Of a DNA stretch of 64,000 nucleotides, positions 27,372 to 35,988 are shown piece after piece. The first letter of the stretch is position 1; each line of letters starts with the position of its first letter. This DNA is from Aureispira sp050633105 (lineage in GTDB: Bacteria; Bacteroidota; Bacteroidia; Chitinophagales; Saprospiraceae). The stretch covers positions 44,429 through 108,428 of the forward strand of contig JBOEFW010000026.1 in NCBI GenBank assembly GCA_050633105.1, given 5' to 3'. Below the pieces are notes generated by a model, which did not search any database, was not told the DNA's origin, and saw only the letters and a program-made list of their open reading frames with translations. The position numbers and the translations under genes were made by a program.

Positions 27372-28199
27372 ATGAAATTAGAAGTTTATAACATAAAAGG
27401 TGAAAACCTCGGCAGAGAGGTAGAATTGCCAGACGGCGTCTTTGGCTTGGAGTTGAATGAAAAGCACGATCACGTTGTTTACTTGGCAGTAAAACAATAC
27501 TTAGCTGCTCAACGTCAAGGTACGCACAAGTCTAAGAACCGTGCAGAAATTAAAGGTTCTACTAGAAAAATTAAGCGTCAAAAGGGAACAGGTACTGCTC
27601 GTGCAGGTAGTTTGAAAAACCCTTTATTCCGTGGTGGTGGACGTGTTTTTGGCCCTCAGCCAAGAAACTACGGCATCCAGTTGAATAAAAAAGTAAAGCA
27701 ATTAGCTCGTAAATCAGCTCTATCTGCAAAAGCACAAGAAGGTGCTATCATTGTAGTAGAAGATTTTGTTTTTGAAAATGCTAAAACAAAAGATTTTGCT
27801 AATTTCTTGAGTAGCCTAAACATGGGTGACAATAACTTAAGCGATACAAAAAGCTTATTGATATTGGATGCTCCTGAAACACCTGTTGCTCCTAGCAAGC
27901 CAAAATTGCCTGCTAAGCCTAGAGGTGCTAAGAAAAGAGCTACTTATGCTGCTGCAATCAAGGACTACTCTAGTGACTTGAAAGCTTACAAAGAAGCGGC
28001 AACAGCATACGACACTACTATCAAAAGCCATAAAGAAGTAGCAAAGAAGCAATATGACAATGTACTTTTGTCTAGCCGCAATTTGCCAAAGGCGACAGTA
28101 GCTGATGCAAAGCTTTTAAACGTTTATCAAATTTTGAATGCCAATTGTTTGGTGCTATCTGAGTCTGCTGTAAGTAGATTGTCTGATATGCTTTCCTAA
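27372..28199 (+). CDS. rplD: 50S ribosomal protein L4 with about 62-residue insertion
   Basis: 275 residues against the usual 200-210. The tunnel-lining loop (QKGTGTARAGSLKNPLFRGGG) is normal. The extra sequence, about residues 167-228, lies between LLILD and NVLLSSRNLP, which are adjacent strands in ordinary L4. The insert starts Pro/Lys-rich (PVAPSKPKLPAKPRG) and continues as a charged, Ala/Lys-rich helical segment (AAIKDYSSDLKAYKEA). It sits on the globular, solvent-facing part of L4 rather than the tunnel loop. The frame is intact across it, so it is not an assembly artefact of frame. Confidence 0.96.
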   Translation: MKLEVYNIKGENLGREVELPDGVFGLELNEKHDHVVYLAVKQYLAAQRQGTHKSKNRAEIKGSTRKIKRQKGTGTARAGSLKNPLFRGGGRVFGPQPRNYGIQLNKKVKQLARKSALSAKAQEGAIIVVEDFVFENAKTKDFANFLSSLNMGDNNLSDTKSLLILDAPETPVAPSKPKLPAKPRGAKKRATYAAAIKDYSSDLKAYKEAATAYDTTIKSHKEVAKKQYDNVLLSSRNLPKATVADAKLLNVYQILNANCLVLSESAVSRLSDMLS

Positions 28200-28237
28200 C
28201 GGCTTTCGTAGAACGATCTAAATAGACAAAACAAGCT

Positions 28238-28594
28238 ATGAAAAACATAATCATACGACCAATTCTTTCTGAAAAGTCGAACAACTTGGCTGAAAATCCT
28301 CTTTTGAACCAATACACTTTTGAAGTATTGAAGAGCGCCAACAAAATCGAAATCAAAAAGGCTGTAGAAGCGCAATTTGGAGTGACAGTAGAGGCAGTAA
28401 ATACTTCTATCCGTCCAGGTAAATCTAAATCACGCGTTGTAAAAGGTCGCCAAACCAAAGGACGTACTTCTTCTATGAAAAAAGCTATCGTAACAGTAGC
28501 TGAAGGAGAATTCATTGAAGGTTTCTTTGGAGCAGAAGATTACGAAGAAGATATCGAATTGCTAGAAGATGAGACACAAGAGGCTAACGCCTAA
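28238..28594 (+). CDS. rplW: 50S ribosomal protein L23 with acidic tail
   Basis: 118 residues. Canonical start IIRPILSEKSNNLAE and RNA-binding loop GKSKSRVVKGRQTKGRTS. The last about 20 residues form an acidic tail (DYEEDIELLEDE) beyond the common length of about 96. L23 lines the tunnel exit and docks trigger factor and SRP. Confidence 0.96.
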   Translation: MKNIIIRPILSEKSNNLAENPLLNQYTFEVLKSANKIEIKKAVEAQFGVTVEAVNTSIRPGKSKSRVVKGRQTKGRTSSMKKAIVTVAEGEFIEGFFGAEDYEEDIELLEDETQEANA

Positions 28595-28669
28595 GTTGTC
28601 GTTGTAGCAATACACGAGAATTATAATTAATTAACTATAGTCACGAAACTGATAAATTCGTAAATAACA

Positions 28670-29500
28670 ATGCCAGTTAAAAAGTTTAATCCGATTACTC
28701 CTGGTACCAGAACCCGCGTAGCAAATAGCTTCGCTGAGTTGACCACTGACAAGCCTGAAAAGAGCTTGTTGGGGAAGATGAAAAAGTCAGGAGGTAGAAA
28801 CAACGAAGGCCATAGAACTGTACGCCACAGAGGTGGAGGACACAAGCGCCGTTATCGTGTTATTGATTTCAAACGCAACAAAGATGGTATCCCAGCTACT
28901 GTTAAGAGCATCGAGTACGATCCAAATCGTACTGCTTTTATCGCCTTGTTGGTCTATGCAGACGGTGAAAAGCGTTACATCATTGCTCCTAACAAATTAC
29001 AGGTAGGTGATGTCATCAACTCAGGTAGTGGAATTGCTCCAGATTTGGGTAACTGTATGCCTTTGGGTGAAATGCCAGTAGGTACAAAAATCCACGCTAT
29101 TGAAACACGCCCTACTAAAGGAGCTGTTTTGGTAAGAAGTGCTGGAGCAAGTGCTGAATTGGCAGGTAAAGATGGTAAATATGTCTTGATCAAATTGCCT
29201 TCTAGTGAAACACGCCTTGTATTAGCTACTTGTAGAGCTACCGTAGGAGAAGTTTCTAACAAAGACCACGGTCTTGAAGTACTAGGTAAAGCTGGTCGCA
29301 GCCGTTGGTTAGGACGTCGTCCTAGAGTACGTGGTGTAGCTATGAACCCTGTCGATCACCCTATGGGTGGTGGTGAAGGTCGTTCATCTGGAGGTCACCC
29401 TCGCTCCCGTACAGGTATCATGGCCAAAGGTCAGAAAACCAGAAGAGCCAAGAAGTATTCTAATAAGTTTATCGTTACAAGAAGAAAAAATAAGAAATAG
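28670..29500 (+). CDS. rplB: 50S ribosomal protein L2
   Basis: 276 residues, normal. Contains GGRNNEGHRTVRHRGGGHK and the peptidyl-transferase-associated VAMNPVDHPMGGGEGR with the conserved His. The rpsS start codon follows its stop immediately. Confidence 0.98.
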   Translation: MPVKKFNPITPGTRTRVANSFAELTTDKPEKSLLGKMKKSGGRNNEGHRTVRHRGGGHKRRYRVIDFKRNKDGIPATVKSIEYDPNRTAFIALLVYADGEKRYIIAPNKLQVGDVINSGSGIAPDLGNCMPLGEMPVGTKIHAIETRPTKGAVLVRSAGASAELAGKDGKYVLIKLPSSETRLVLATCRATVGEVSNKDHGLEVLGKAGRSRWLGRRPRVRGVAMNPVDHPMGGGEGRSSGGHPRSRTGIMAKGQKTRRAKKYSNKFIVTRRKNKK

Positions 29501-29770
29501 ATGGCACGCTCATTAAAAAAGGGGCCTTACATTTACCATAAGCTGTTAACAAAAGTAGCTAAGGCCAAAGAATCTAGAAAGAAGACAGTAATCAAAACTT
29601 GGTCGCGCTCCTCTATGATCATTCCATTTATGGTAGGAGAGACTATTGCTGTTCATAATGGTAAAACCTTCGTTCCTGTATTTGTGACAGAAAACATGGT
29701 AGGGCATAAGCTCGGTGAGTTTTCTCCAACACGTACTTACAGAGGACATGGAGGAAATAAAAAGAAATAA
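29501..29770 (+). CDS. rpsS: 30S ribosomal protein S19
   Basis: 89 residues. MARSLKKGPYIYHKLL and KLGEFSPTRTYRGHGG are canonical. Starts directly after the rplB stop, indicating translational coupling. Confidence 0.98.
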   Translation: MARSLKKGPYIYHKLLTKVAKAKESRKKTVIKTWSRSSMIIPFMVGETIAVHNGKTFVPVFVTENMVGHKLGEFSPTRTYRGHGGNKKK

Positions 29771-29801
29771 TTAACACAATAGCAAAGTTCAAATAAAAGT
29801 C

Positions 29802-30230
29802 ATGGAACAAAATAAAGAGTTTGTAACGGCTGTTGCGAAAATAAAAAACTGCCAAATGTCCGCTCGTAAGATGCGTTTGGTTGCTGACATCATCCGTGGA
29901 GTAGAAGTAGAGAAAGCTTTGGCTATTCTCAAGTTCACAAAGAAAGAAGCAGCGCGTTGGTTGGACAAATCCTTAACTTCTGGAATCGCTAACTGGAGTG
30001 TATTAACAGGAGAGGAGGCAGATGATTACAACTTGGTAGTTTCTGCTATTTGGGTAGATCAAAGTTCTCAACTTAAGCGTTTCCGTCCAGCACCACACGG
30101 ACGTGCGCACCGTATTCGTAAACACTTCTGTCATGTAACGTTACAAGTAACAAACAAAACGGCTCTAGAGCCTAAAGCAGAAGTAAACGATGAGTTGGAA
30201 TACGAGGAAGTTGAAGCAACTAATTCTTAA
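29802..30230 (+). CDS. rplV: 50S ribosomal protein L22
   Basis: 142 residues. Contains NCQMSARKMRLVADIIRG and the tunnel-loop region RFRPAPHGRAHRIRK. An acidic C-terminal tail (VNDELEYEEVEATNS) extends it beyond the usual 110-115 residues. Confidence 0.97.
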   Translation: MEQNKEFVTAVAKIKNCQMSARKMRLVADIIRGVEVEKALAILKFTKKEAARWLDKSLTSGIANWSVLTGEEADDYNLVVSAIWVDQSSQLKRFRPAPHGRAHRIRKHFCHVTLQVTNKTALEPKAEVNDELEYEEVEATNS

Positions 30231-30256
30231 AAAGCAGATTAACACTAAAAAATAAT

Positions 30257-30994
30257 ATGGGACAAAAGACAAATCCTATAGGTAATCGTTTAGGAATCAT
30301 CAGAGGTTGGGATTCCAATTGGTTTGGCGGAAAATCTTTCGCTGACAACGTAGTAGGTGATGAGAAAATTCGCCGTTACCTTAAAATTCGTGTTGACAAA
30401 GGTGGTATTGCTCGTATCGTAATCGAGCGTACACTAAAGCGCATCACAGTAACTATCCACACTTCTCGCCCTGGTATCATTATCGGTAAAGGTGGTCAAG
30501 AAGTAGATAGCATCCGCGAAGAGTTGAGAAAATTGACTCAGACAGATGTACAGATCAATATCGTAGAGATTCGCAAGCCAGAATTGGATGCTCAGATCGT
30601 AGGAGAAACAATTGCCAAACAAGTAGAGGCTCGTATCAACTACCGTAAAGCAACAAAAATGGCTATCCAAGCAACTATGCGTGCTGGTGCTGAAGGGATC
30701 AAAGTTCGTTTATCAGGTCGTTTGAATGGAGCGGAAATGGCTCGTTCAGAGGAGTATAAGGAAGGAAGAAGTCCTTTGCATACTTTCCGTGCTGATATCG
30801 ACTATGCTATCGTAGAAGCATTGACTGTATACGGTAAAATCGGTATCAAAGTATGGTTGTGTCGTGGTGAGATTTTTGATAAAGTTGATCTATTCCCAGC
30901 CCCAGCCAAGCGCGATCGCAAGTCGGACGGACGTGGCCAAGGAGGAAGAGATGGACGTAGAAAATCTGGCGACCGCAATCGCAGAAGAAAATAA
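30257..30994 (+). CDS. rpsC: 30S ribosomal protein S3
   Basis: 245 residues. MGQKTNPIGNRLGIIRGWDS, the KH-domain motif RPGIIIGKGGQEVD and GEIFD near the end are canonical. A basic Gly/Arg tail (GRGQGGRDGRRKSGDRNRRR) follows. It is succeeded by the largest gap in the S10 operon (124 bp), which holds a promoter and a leader structure. Confidence 0.98.
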   Translation: MGQKTNPIGNRLGIIRGWDSNWFGGKSFADNVVGDEKIRRYLKIRVDKGGIARIVIERTLKRITVTIHTSRPGIIIGKGGQEVDSIREELRKLTQTDVQINIVEIRKPELDAQIVGETIAKQVEARINYRKATKMAIQATMRAGAEGIKVRLSGRLNGAEMARSEEYKEGRSPLHTFRADIDYAIVEALTVYGKIGIKVWLCRGEIFDKVDLFPAPAKRDRKSDGRGQGGRDGRRKSGDRNRRRK

Positions 30995-31029
30995 GGCGAA
31001 CAATATTAAAACTTTTAGAAAGTTTTTCA

Positions 31030-31037
31030 TATTTTTG
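31030..31037 (+). promoter_or_regulatory. Internal promoter -7 element before rplP
   Basis: TATTTTTG matches TAnnTTTG and is followed by CACTCGCTTT, close to the CAAYCGCTT transcription-start region of the str and right-edge promoters. It lies 81 bp before rplP in the longest gap of the S10 operon. No clear -33 TTG is present. Confidence 0.5.
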
Positions 31038-31039
31038 CA

Positions 31040-31086
31040 CTCGCTTTGAGGGTCTGCTTGTCAGGCCCTTAACACAACATAGCGAG
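31040..31086 (+). promoter_or_regulatory. Structured leader of rplP (nested hairpins)
   Basis: CTCGCT (31040-31045) pairs with AGCGAG (31081-31086) and encloses AGGGTCTG (31049-31056) pairing with CAGGCCCT (31062-31069, one G-U). There is no U tract, so it is more likely a leader or autoregulatory fold than a terminator. It begins right after the candidate transcription start at about 31040. Confidence 0.45.
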
Positions 31087-31118
31087 GCTATTCAAGAAAT
31101 TTAATTAATTGTACAGAG

Positions 31119-31538
31119 ATGTTACAGCCGAAAAGAACAAAATATCGTAAGCAGCAGAAAGGTCGCAATCGCGGACTAGCTCACCGAGGTTCTAAAATCG
31201 CTTTTGGTTCATTTGGATTAAAAGCTGTTGAAGATACTTGGATCACTAGCCGTCAAATTGAAGCTGCTCGTATCGCTATGACACGCTACATGAAACGTGA
31301 AGGTAAAGTGTGGATTCGCATTTTTCCAGACAAACCAATTACCAAGAAACCAGCCGAAGTTCGTATGGGTAAAGGTAAGGGAGCATTGTCTCACTATGTA
31401 GCTGTTATCCGACCAGGAAGAATCATGTTTGAGTTGGACGGTGTGCCAAGAGCCGTAGCAGAAGAGGCTTTGCGCCTAGCTGCTCAAAAATTGCCCGTAG
31501 CCACTAAATTTGTCGTTCGTAACGACTACTCAGAATAA
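31119..31538 (+). CDS. rplP: 50S ribosomal protein L16
   Basis: 139 residues. MLQPKRTKYRKQQKGRN, GSFGLKAVEDTWITSRQIEA and RMGKGKGALSHYVAVI are canonical; L16 shapes the tRNA A-site. First gene after the internal promoter, so it may head a separately expressed part of the cluster. Confidence 0.98.
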   Translation: MLQPKRTKYRKQQKGRNRGLAHRGSKIAFGSFGLKAVEDTWITSRQIEAARIAMTRYMKREGKVWIRIFPDKPITKKPAEVRMGKGKGALSHYVAVIRPGRIMFELDGVPRAVAEEALRLAAQKLPVATKFVVRNDYSE

Positions 31539-31562
31539 TAACCGCTTAAATTAAGATAGGAA

Positions 31563-31817
31563 ATGGCTAAGTTAGATTTAAAAGGCCGTAGTGTAGAAGA
31601 GCTTAACGAAGAGTTGGAAACAATTCAAAAGCATTATTACTCGCTTAAATTCAACAACGCAGTATCTACTTTAGAAAATACTGTTGAGATCAAGAATGTA
31701 CGCCGTAATATTGCTCGCATTAAGACTGCACTAAGAAGCCACGAACTAGAAGGATCTACTCAAAAAAGAGACAAAATCCAAGCTAGACGTAGATTAGCAA
31801 AAAAGATTAAAAAGTAA
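31563..31817 (+). CDS. rpmC: 50S ribosomal protein L29
   Basis: 84 residues, longer than the common 60-68. The two-helix core (LDLKGRSVEELNEELETI; NVRRNIARIKTALRSHE) is intact, with a basic tail of about 20 residues (STQKRDKIQARRRLAKKIKK). Confidence 0.96.
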   Translation: MAKLDLKGRSVEELNEELETIQKHYYSLKFNNAVSTLENTVEIKNVRRNIARIKTALRSHELEGSTQKRDKIQARRRLAKKIKK

Positions 31818-31834
31818 TTTAAATAGATTCCGCA

Positions 31835-32098
31835 ATGGAAGAAAATACAAGAAACTTACGCAAACAGCGTGTAGGGGTCGTTGTTAGCAACAAAATGGAT
31901 AAAACCATTTCGGTTACTGTAGAACGTCGCGTAAAGCACCCTATTTACAGCAAGACTGTAAAGAAGTCCAAGAAATACTTGGCGCACGATGAAGAAAATA
32001 ACTGTTCAATCGGTGACACTGTTCGCATCATGGAGACTCGTCCTATGAGTAAAAACAAGCGCTGGAGATTAGTTGATATTTTAGAACGCGCGAAATAG
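31835..32098 (+). CDS. rpsQ: 30S ribosomal protein S17
   Basis: 87 residues with the family signature RVGVVVSNKMDKTISVTVER and IGDTVRIMETRPMSKNKRW. Primary 16S binder. 17 bp after rpmC and 12 bp before rplN. Confidence 0.98.
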   Translation: MEENTRNLRKQRVGVVVSNKMDKTISVTVERRVKHPIYSKTVKKSKKYLAHDEENNCSIGDTVRIMETRPMSKNKRWRLVDILERAK

Positions 32099-32110
32099 AA
32101 TAATAAAGTC

Positions 32111-32476
32111 ATGATACAACAAGAAAGTAGACTGAGAGTAGCAGACAATACAGGTGCCAAAGAAGTACTTTGCATCAAAGTATTGGGTGGTTCAAAAAGA
32201 CGCTACGCTTCTATCGGTGACATTATCGTCGTTACCGTAAAAGACGCTGCTCCTGGAGGTCTAAAAAAAGGTACTGTTTCTAAAGCAGTCATCGTGAGAA
32301 CGAAAAAAGAAATCCGTCGTAAAGATGGTTCTTACATCCGCTTTGACGACAATGCTGTCGTTTTATTGTCGGCTAGTGAAGAGCCTCGCGGTACACGTAT
32401 CTTTGGGCCTGTTGCCCGTGAATTGCGTGAGCGTGACTTTATGAGAATTGTTTCCTTGGCACCTGAAGTACTATAA
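32111..32476 (+). CDS. rplN: 50S ribosomal protein L14
   Basis: 121 residues. MIQQESRLRVADNTGAKEVL, RKDGSYIRFDDNAVVLL and GTRIFGPVARELRE are canonical. Five bases before rplX. Confidence 0.98.
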   Translation: MIQQESRLRVADNTGAKEVLCIKVLGGSKRRYASIGDIIVVTVKDAAPGGLKKGTVSKAVIVRTKKEIRRKDGSYIRFDDNAVVLLSASEEPRGTRIFGPVARELRERDFMRIVSLAPEVL

Positions 32477-32481
32477 TAGTA

Positions 32482-32811
32482 ATGAAGAAATCAAACAAAA
32501 AAATCAAAAGCCACATCAGAACAGGTGATACTGTAAAAGTACTTTCTGGTGATAGCAAAGGCGACACTGGTGTTGTAGAACAAGTGTTCCTTGAGGATTA
32601 CCGTGCTATTGTAAAAGGTGTGAACATGGTTAAACGCCATGTACGCCCTTCCGCAGAACAGCCTGGTGGAATTATTGAAAAAGAGGCACCTATCCATATC
32701 TCAAACTTGATGTTGGTTGATGGAGATGGGCAAGCGAGCCGTATTAAAAGAGACCGAGACGAGAACGGTAAATTGGTTCGCGTTTCTAAGAAAACACAAC
32801 AGATTATATAA
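32482..32811 (+). CDS. rplX: 50S ribosomal protein L24
   Basis: 109 residues. KOW motif KSHIRTGDTVKVLSGDSKGD and NMVKRHVRPSAEQPGGIIEK are typical. Two bases separate it from rplE. Confidence 0.97.
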   Translation: MKKSNKKIKSHIRTGDTVKVLSGDSKGDTGVVEQVFLEDYRAIVKGVNMVKRHVRPSAEQPGGIIEKEAPIHISNLMLVDGDGQASRIKRDRDENGKLVRVSKKTQQII

Positions 32812-32813
32812 TA

Positions 32814-33374
32814 ATGGAATATCAACCTACTTTAAAGACAAAGTACAGAGAAGAACTGGTAGCCAAATTAATGGATAAGTTTCAGTACAAATCCGTTATG
32901 CAAGTACCTAAGTTGACTAAAATCTGTCTATCTCAAGGCGTTGGTAAGGCTACTTCTGACAAAAAATTAGTAGACAATGCCGTTAATGAAATGACATTGA
33001 TCGCTGGTCAGCAAGCTGTTAAAACCATGGCTAAAAAATCCGTTTCTAACTTTAAGTTAAGAGAAGGAATGCCAATCGGTGCTAGAGTAACCTTGCGTAA
33101 CAATGAGATGTATGAATTCTTACAAAAATTGATCGCTATTTCACTACCACGTGTACGTGACTTTAGAGGTATCAATGATAAGAGTTTTGACGGACGTGGT
33201 AACTATACATTAGGTATTACAGAACAAATCATCTTCCCTGAAATCGACTTGGACAAAATCCCAAGTATCACTGGAATGGACATTACTTTTGTAACAACTG
33301 CCCAGACAGATGAAGAAGCCTTAGAATTATTGAAACTCTTAGGTCTACCTTTCAAAAATCAAAACCAAGAATAA
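32814..33374 (+). CDS. rplE: 50S ribosomal protein L5
   Basis: 186 residues. Contains MQVPKLTKICLSQGVG, FKLREGMPIGARVTLRN and RDFRGINDKSFDGRGNYTLG. Binds 5S rRNA and contacts the P-site tRNA. Confidence 0.98.
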   Translation: MEYQPTLKTKYREELVAKLMDKFQYKSVMQVPKLTKICLSQGVGKATSDKKLVDNAVNEMTLIAGQQAVKTMAKKSVSNFKLREGMPIGARVTLRNNEMYEFLQKLIAISLPRVRDFRGINDKSFDGRGNYTLGITEQIIFPEIDLDKIPSITGMDITFVTTAQTDEEALELLKLLGLPFKNQNQE

Positions 33375-33377
33375 GAA

Positions 33378-33647
33378 ATGGCTAGAAAAGCAGTAATCGC
33401 ACGCGAAAGAAAAAGAGAGCGTTTGGTAGCAAAATATGCTGACTTACGTGAAGAGCTAAAAGCAAAAGGTGACTACGAAGCCTTAGACAAATTGCCTAAG
33501 AATTCTTCTAAAGTACGTCTACACAACCGTTGTCGTTTGACTGGTCGTCCAAAAGGATACATGCGTCAATTCGGTATCTCTCGTGTAACATTTAGAGAAA
33601 TGGCTTTGAAAGGATTAATTCCTGGTATCACTAAAGCAAGCTGGTAG
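33378..33647 (+). CDS. rpsN: 30S ribosomal protein S14 (zinc-independent type)
   Basis: 89 residues. The long, cysteine-poor form lacking the CxxC pairs of the short zinc form; SKVRLHNRCRLTGRPKGYM and MALKGLIPGITKASW are canonical. This form is usual in Bacteroidota. Confidence 0.97.
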   Translation: MARKAVIARERKRERLVAKYADLREELKAKGDYEALDKLPKNSSKVRLHNRCRLTGRPKGYMRQFGISRVTFREMALKGLIPGITKASW

Positions 33648-33763
33648 TTTTTTGAACGCCTAGCAACTAAATTTTCGATAATAATCGGAAATAACAACAA
33701 ACAATTTATCAATCAGTAATTACATCCCTCTCCGGGATAATGATTGCGATTAAAACAGAAAGT

Positions 33764-34168
33764 ATGGCACTTACTGATCCCATTGCGGATTACCTAACCC
33801 GTATTCGCAATGCCCAGATGGCTGGACATCGTATTGTTACTATTCCTGCATCTAACTTGAAAAAAAGCATTACTGAGATTTTGTACCACCAAGGATATAT
33901 CCTAAAGTACAAATTCGAAGATACTGCCAACAACCAAGGTCAAATTTTGATCGCTTTGAAATACGATCAAGAAACCAAAAAGCCTGTTATTCAGAAACTA
34001 AAAAGAGTTTCTCGTCCTGGTTTGAGACACTATGTGAAAGCAAATGACCTTCCTAGTGTAATCAACGGTTTGGGAACAGCTGTCGTTTCTACCTCTAGAG
34101 GTATCTTAACAGACAAAAAAGCAAGAAAAGAAAACGTTGGTGGTGAAGTTCTGTTCTACATCTACTAG
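33764..34168 (+). CDS. rpsH: 30S ribosomal protein S8
   Basis: 134 residues from ATG 33764 (MALTDPIADYLTRIRNAQ), matching the family N-terminus. The in-frame ATG at 33740 would add eight unrelated residues. Ends with GGEVLFYIY, the variant of the usual GGEVLCYVW. A 116-bp gap separates it from rpsN. Confidence 0.96.
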   Translation: MALTDPIADYLTRIRNAQMAGHRIVTIPASNLKKSITEILYHQGYILKYKFEDTANNQGQILIALKYDQETKKPVIQKLKRVSRPGLRHYVKANDLPSVINGLGTAVVSTSRGILTDKKARKENVGGEVLFYIY

Positions 34169-34223
34169 TAAGTAGAGTTTTGAGTTAGTACAAACAAGAC
34201 CATAATAATTAAAATAAATTCAA

Positions 34224-34778
34224 ATGTCAAGAATAGGAAAGGCTCCAATCGACGTACCATCTGGAGTAGAATTTAAAATTGACAACAATATAGTTACCGT
34301 TAAAGGACCTAAAGGAACTTTAAATCAGACAATTGCATCTGATGGTATCAATGCCTCTTTAGAAGACGGTAAAATTGTTGTAACAAGAGCAACAGAGCAA
34401 AAACGCCACAAAGCAATGCACGGTTTATACCGTCAATTGATTGCTAACATGGTGGAAGGTGTTTCTAATGGCTTTAAAATTGAGTTGGAATTACACGGTA
34501 TTGGTTACCGTGCTAAAAACACTGGCCAATTATTAGAATTAGCACTAGGTTATTCTCACCCTATTATGTTTGCTATTCCTGAAGAGGTAAAAGTAGAGAC
34601 CTTATCTGAAAAAGGTAAAGCTCCTGCAATCACTTTAACGGGTATTGATAAACAACTAGTAGGACAGATCGCGGCTAAGATCCGTGCATTCCGCAAAGTT
34701 GAGCCTTACAAAGGTAAAGGTGTTCACTTCAAAGGAGAAGAGATCCGCAGAAAAGCTGGTAAGACGGCTGCTAAATAA
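34224..34778 (+). CDS. rplF: 50S ribosomal protein L6
   Basis: 184 residues. MSRIGKAPIDVPSGVEF, VKGPKGTLNQ and VGQIAAKIRAFRKVEPYKGK mark the two RRM-like repeats of L6, next to the factor-binding site. Confidence 0.98.
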   Translation: MSRIGKAPIDVPSGVEFKIDNNIVTVKGPKGTLNQTIASDGINASLEDGKIVVTRATEQKRHKAMHGLYRQLIANMVEGVSNGFKIELELHGIGYRAKNTGQLLELALGYSHPIMFAIPEEVKVETLSEKGKAPAITLTGIDKQLVGQIAAKIRAFRKVEPYKGKGVHFKGEEIRRKAGKTAAK

Positions 34779-34815
34779 TTTAGTTAGATAACACGCTCTT
34801 AAATATAAATTAATC

Positions 34816-35190
34816 ATGAGTTCTAAGACACTAAGCAGACGTCAGAAAGTTCATAGACGTATTAGAAAAACAATTTCTGGTACTGCTCAGAAACCTCGTT
34901 TTTCTGTATATAGAAGCAACAGTGCTATTTATGCACAGTTGATCGACGATGCTACTGCTACTACCCTAATTGCAGCCTCTTCACAAGATAAATCAGTGGA
35001 AAAAGGCCCTAAAATTGACCAAGCTAGAGCAGTAGGTCGCTTGTTGGCTACTCGCGCTATAGAAGCGGGTATTACAACCGTTGTATTTGACCGTAGTGGT
35101 TACATCTATCATGGCCGTATCAAAGCATTAGCTGAAGGTGCTCGTGGCGAAAAGAAAGAAGATGGAACCAACGAATTGTTACAATTCTAA
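34816..35190 (+). CDS. rplR: 50S ribosomal protein L18
   Basis: 124 residues. RRIRKTISGTAQKPRFSVYR and VVFDRSGYIYHGRIKALAEGAR are canonical; binds 5S rRNA with L5. A small insertion (EKKEDGTNELLQF) extends the C-terminus. Confidence 0.97.
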   Translation: MSSKTLSRRQKVHRRIRKTISGTAQKPRFSVYRSNSAIYAQLIDDATATTLIAASSQDKSVEKGPKIDQARAVGRLLATRAIEAGITTVVFDRSGYIYHGRIKALAEGARGEKKEDGTNELLQF

Positions 35191-35201
35191 ATTAAAACGA
35201 A

Positions 35202-35720
35202 ATGGCAAAGAAGAAAAATAATCGAGTAAAATCCAACGAATCCGATATGAAGGAAAAGTTGGTAACGCTAAACCGTGTTGCTAAAGTAACAAAAGGTGGA
35301 CGTACATTTAGTTTTGCAGCAATCGTTGTAGTTGGTGACGGAAAAGGTACTGTAGGACATGGTCTAGGTAAAGCTAGAGAGGTAGCAAGTGCTATTACTA
35401 AAGCGGCTGATGACGCTAAGAAAAGTGTCATCAAAGTACCTGTTTACAAAGGAACTATTCCACACGCCCAGCACGGACGTTATGGTGCAGGAAAAGTATT
35501 AATTAAGCCTGCTGCTGATGGTACAGGAGTTATCGCTGGTGGTGCTATGCGTGCCGTACTAGAGGTCGCTGGAGTACACAACGTATTGGCTAAATCTCTA
35601 GGTAGTTCTAATCCTCACAATGTAATCAAAGCAACAATCGATGCGTTGAGCAAATTGCGCTCTCCTCTAGATGTTGCTAAGAAAAGAGGCATTTCCTTGA
35701 ATCAAGTTTTTGAGGGCTAA
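35202..35720 (+). CDS. rpsE: 30S ribosomal protein S5
   Basis: 172 residues. KEKLVTLNRVAKVTKGGRTF and GGAMRAVLEVAGVHNVLAKS are canonical. Part of the accuracy centre with S4. rpmD follows after 18 bp. Confidence 0.98.
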   Translation: MAKKKNNRVKSNESDMKEKLVTLNRVAKVTKGGRTFSFAAIVVVGDGKGTVGHGLGKAREVASAITKAADDAKKSVIKVPVYKGTIPHAQHGRYGAGKVLIKPAADGTGVIAGGAMRAVLEVAGVHNVLAKSLGSSNPHNVIKATIDALSKLRSPLDVAKKRGISLNQVFEG

Positions 35721-35738
35721 TCTTTAAATAAAGTTAAA

Positions 35739-35918
35739 ATGGCTAAAATTAAAATCACTCAAGTGAAAAGCGTTATCGATCGCTCTAAACGTCAAAAAGC
35801 AACGATGAATGCTTTGGGTTTACGTAAAATGAACCAGACTGTAGAGCACGAAGGTACGCCTCAAATCTTGGGCATGGTAGATAAAGTTAAACACCTAATA
35901 ACAATAGAGGAAGCCTAA
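35739..35918 (+). CDS. rpmD: 50S ribosomal protein L30
   Basis: 59 residues from ATG 35739: MAKIKITQVKSVIDRSKRQK, then ALGLRKMNQTVEHE and a stop at 35916-35918. Length and sequence match the bacterial L30 family (about 60 residues). It fills the expected place between rpsE and rplO. Confidence 0.96.
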   Translation: MAKIKITQVKSVIDRSKRQKATMNALGLRKMNQTVEHEGTPQILGMVDKVKHLITIEEA

Positions 35919-35988
35919 ACAACCTCTTGTTAAAGTGTTATTTATAATTATAATTATTGGTCGTGACCAGTAAGATAATTCCAAAACA

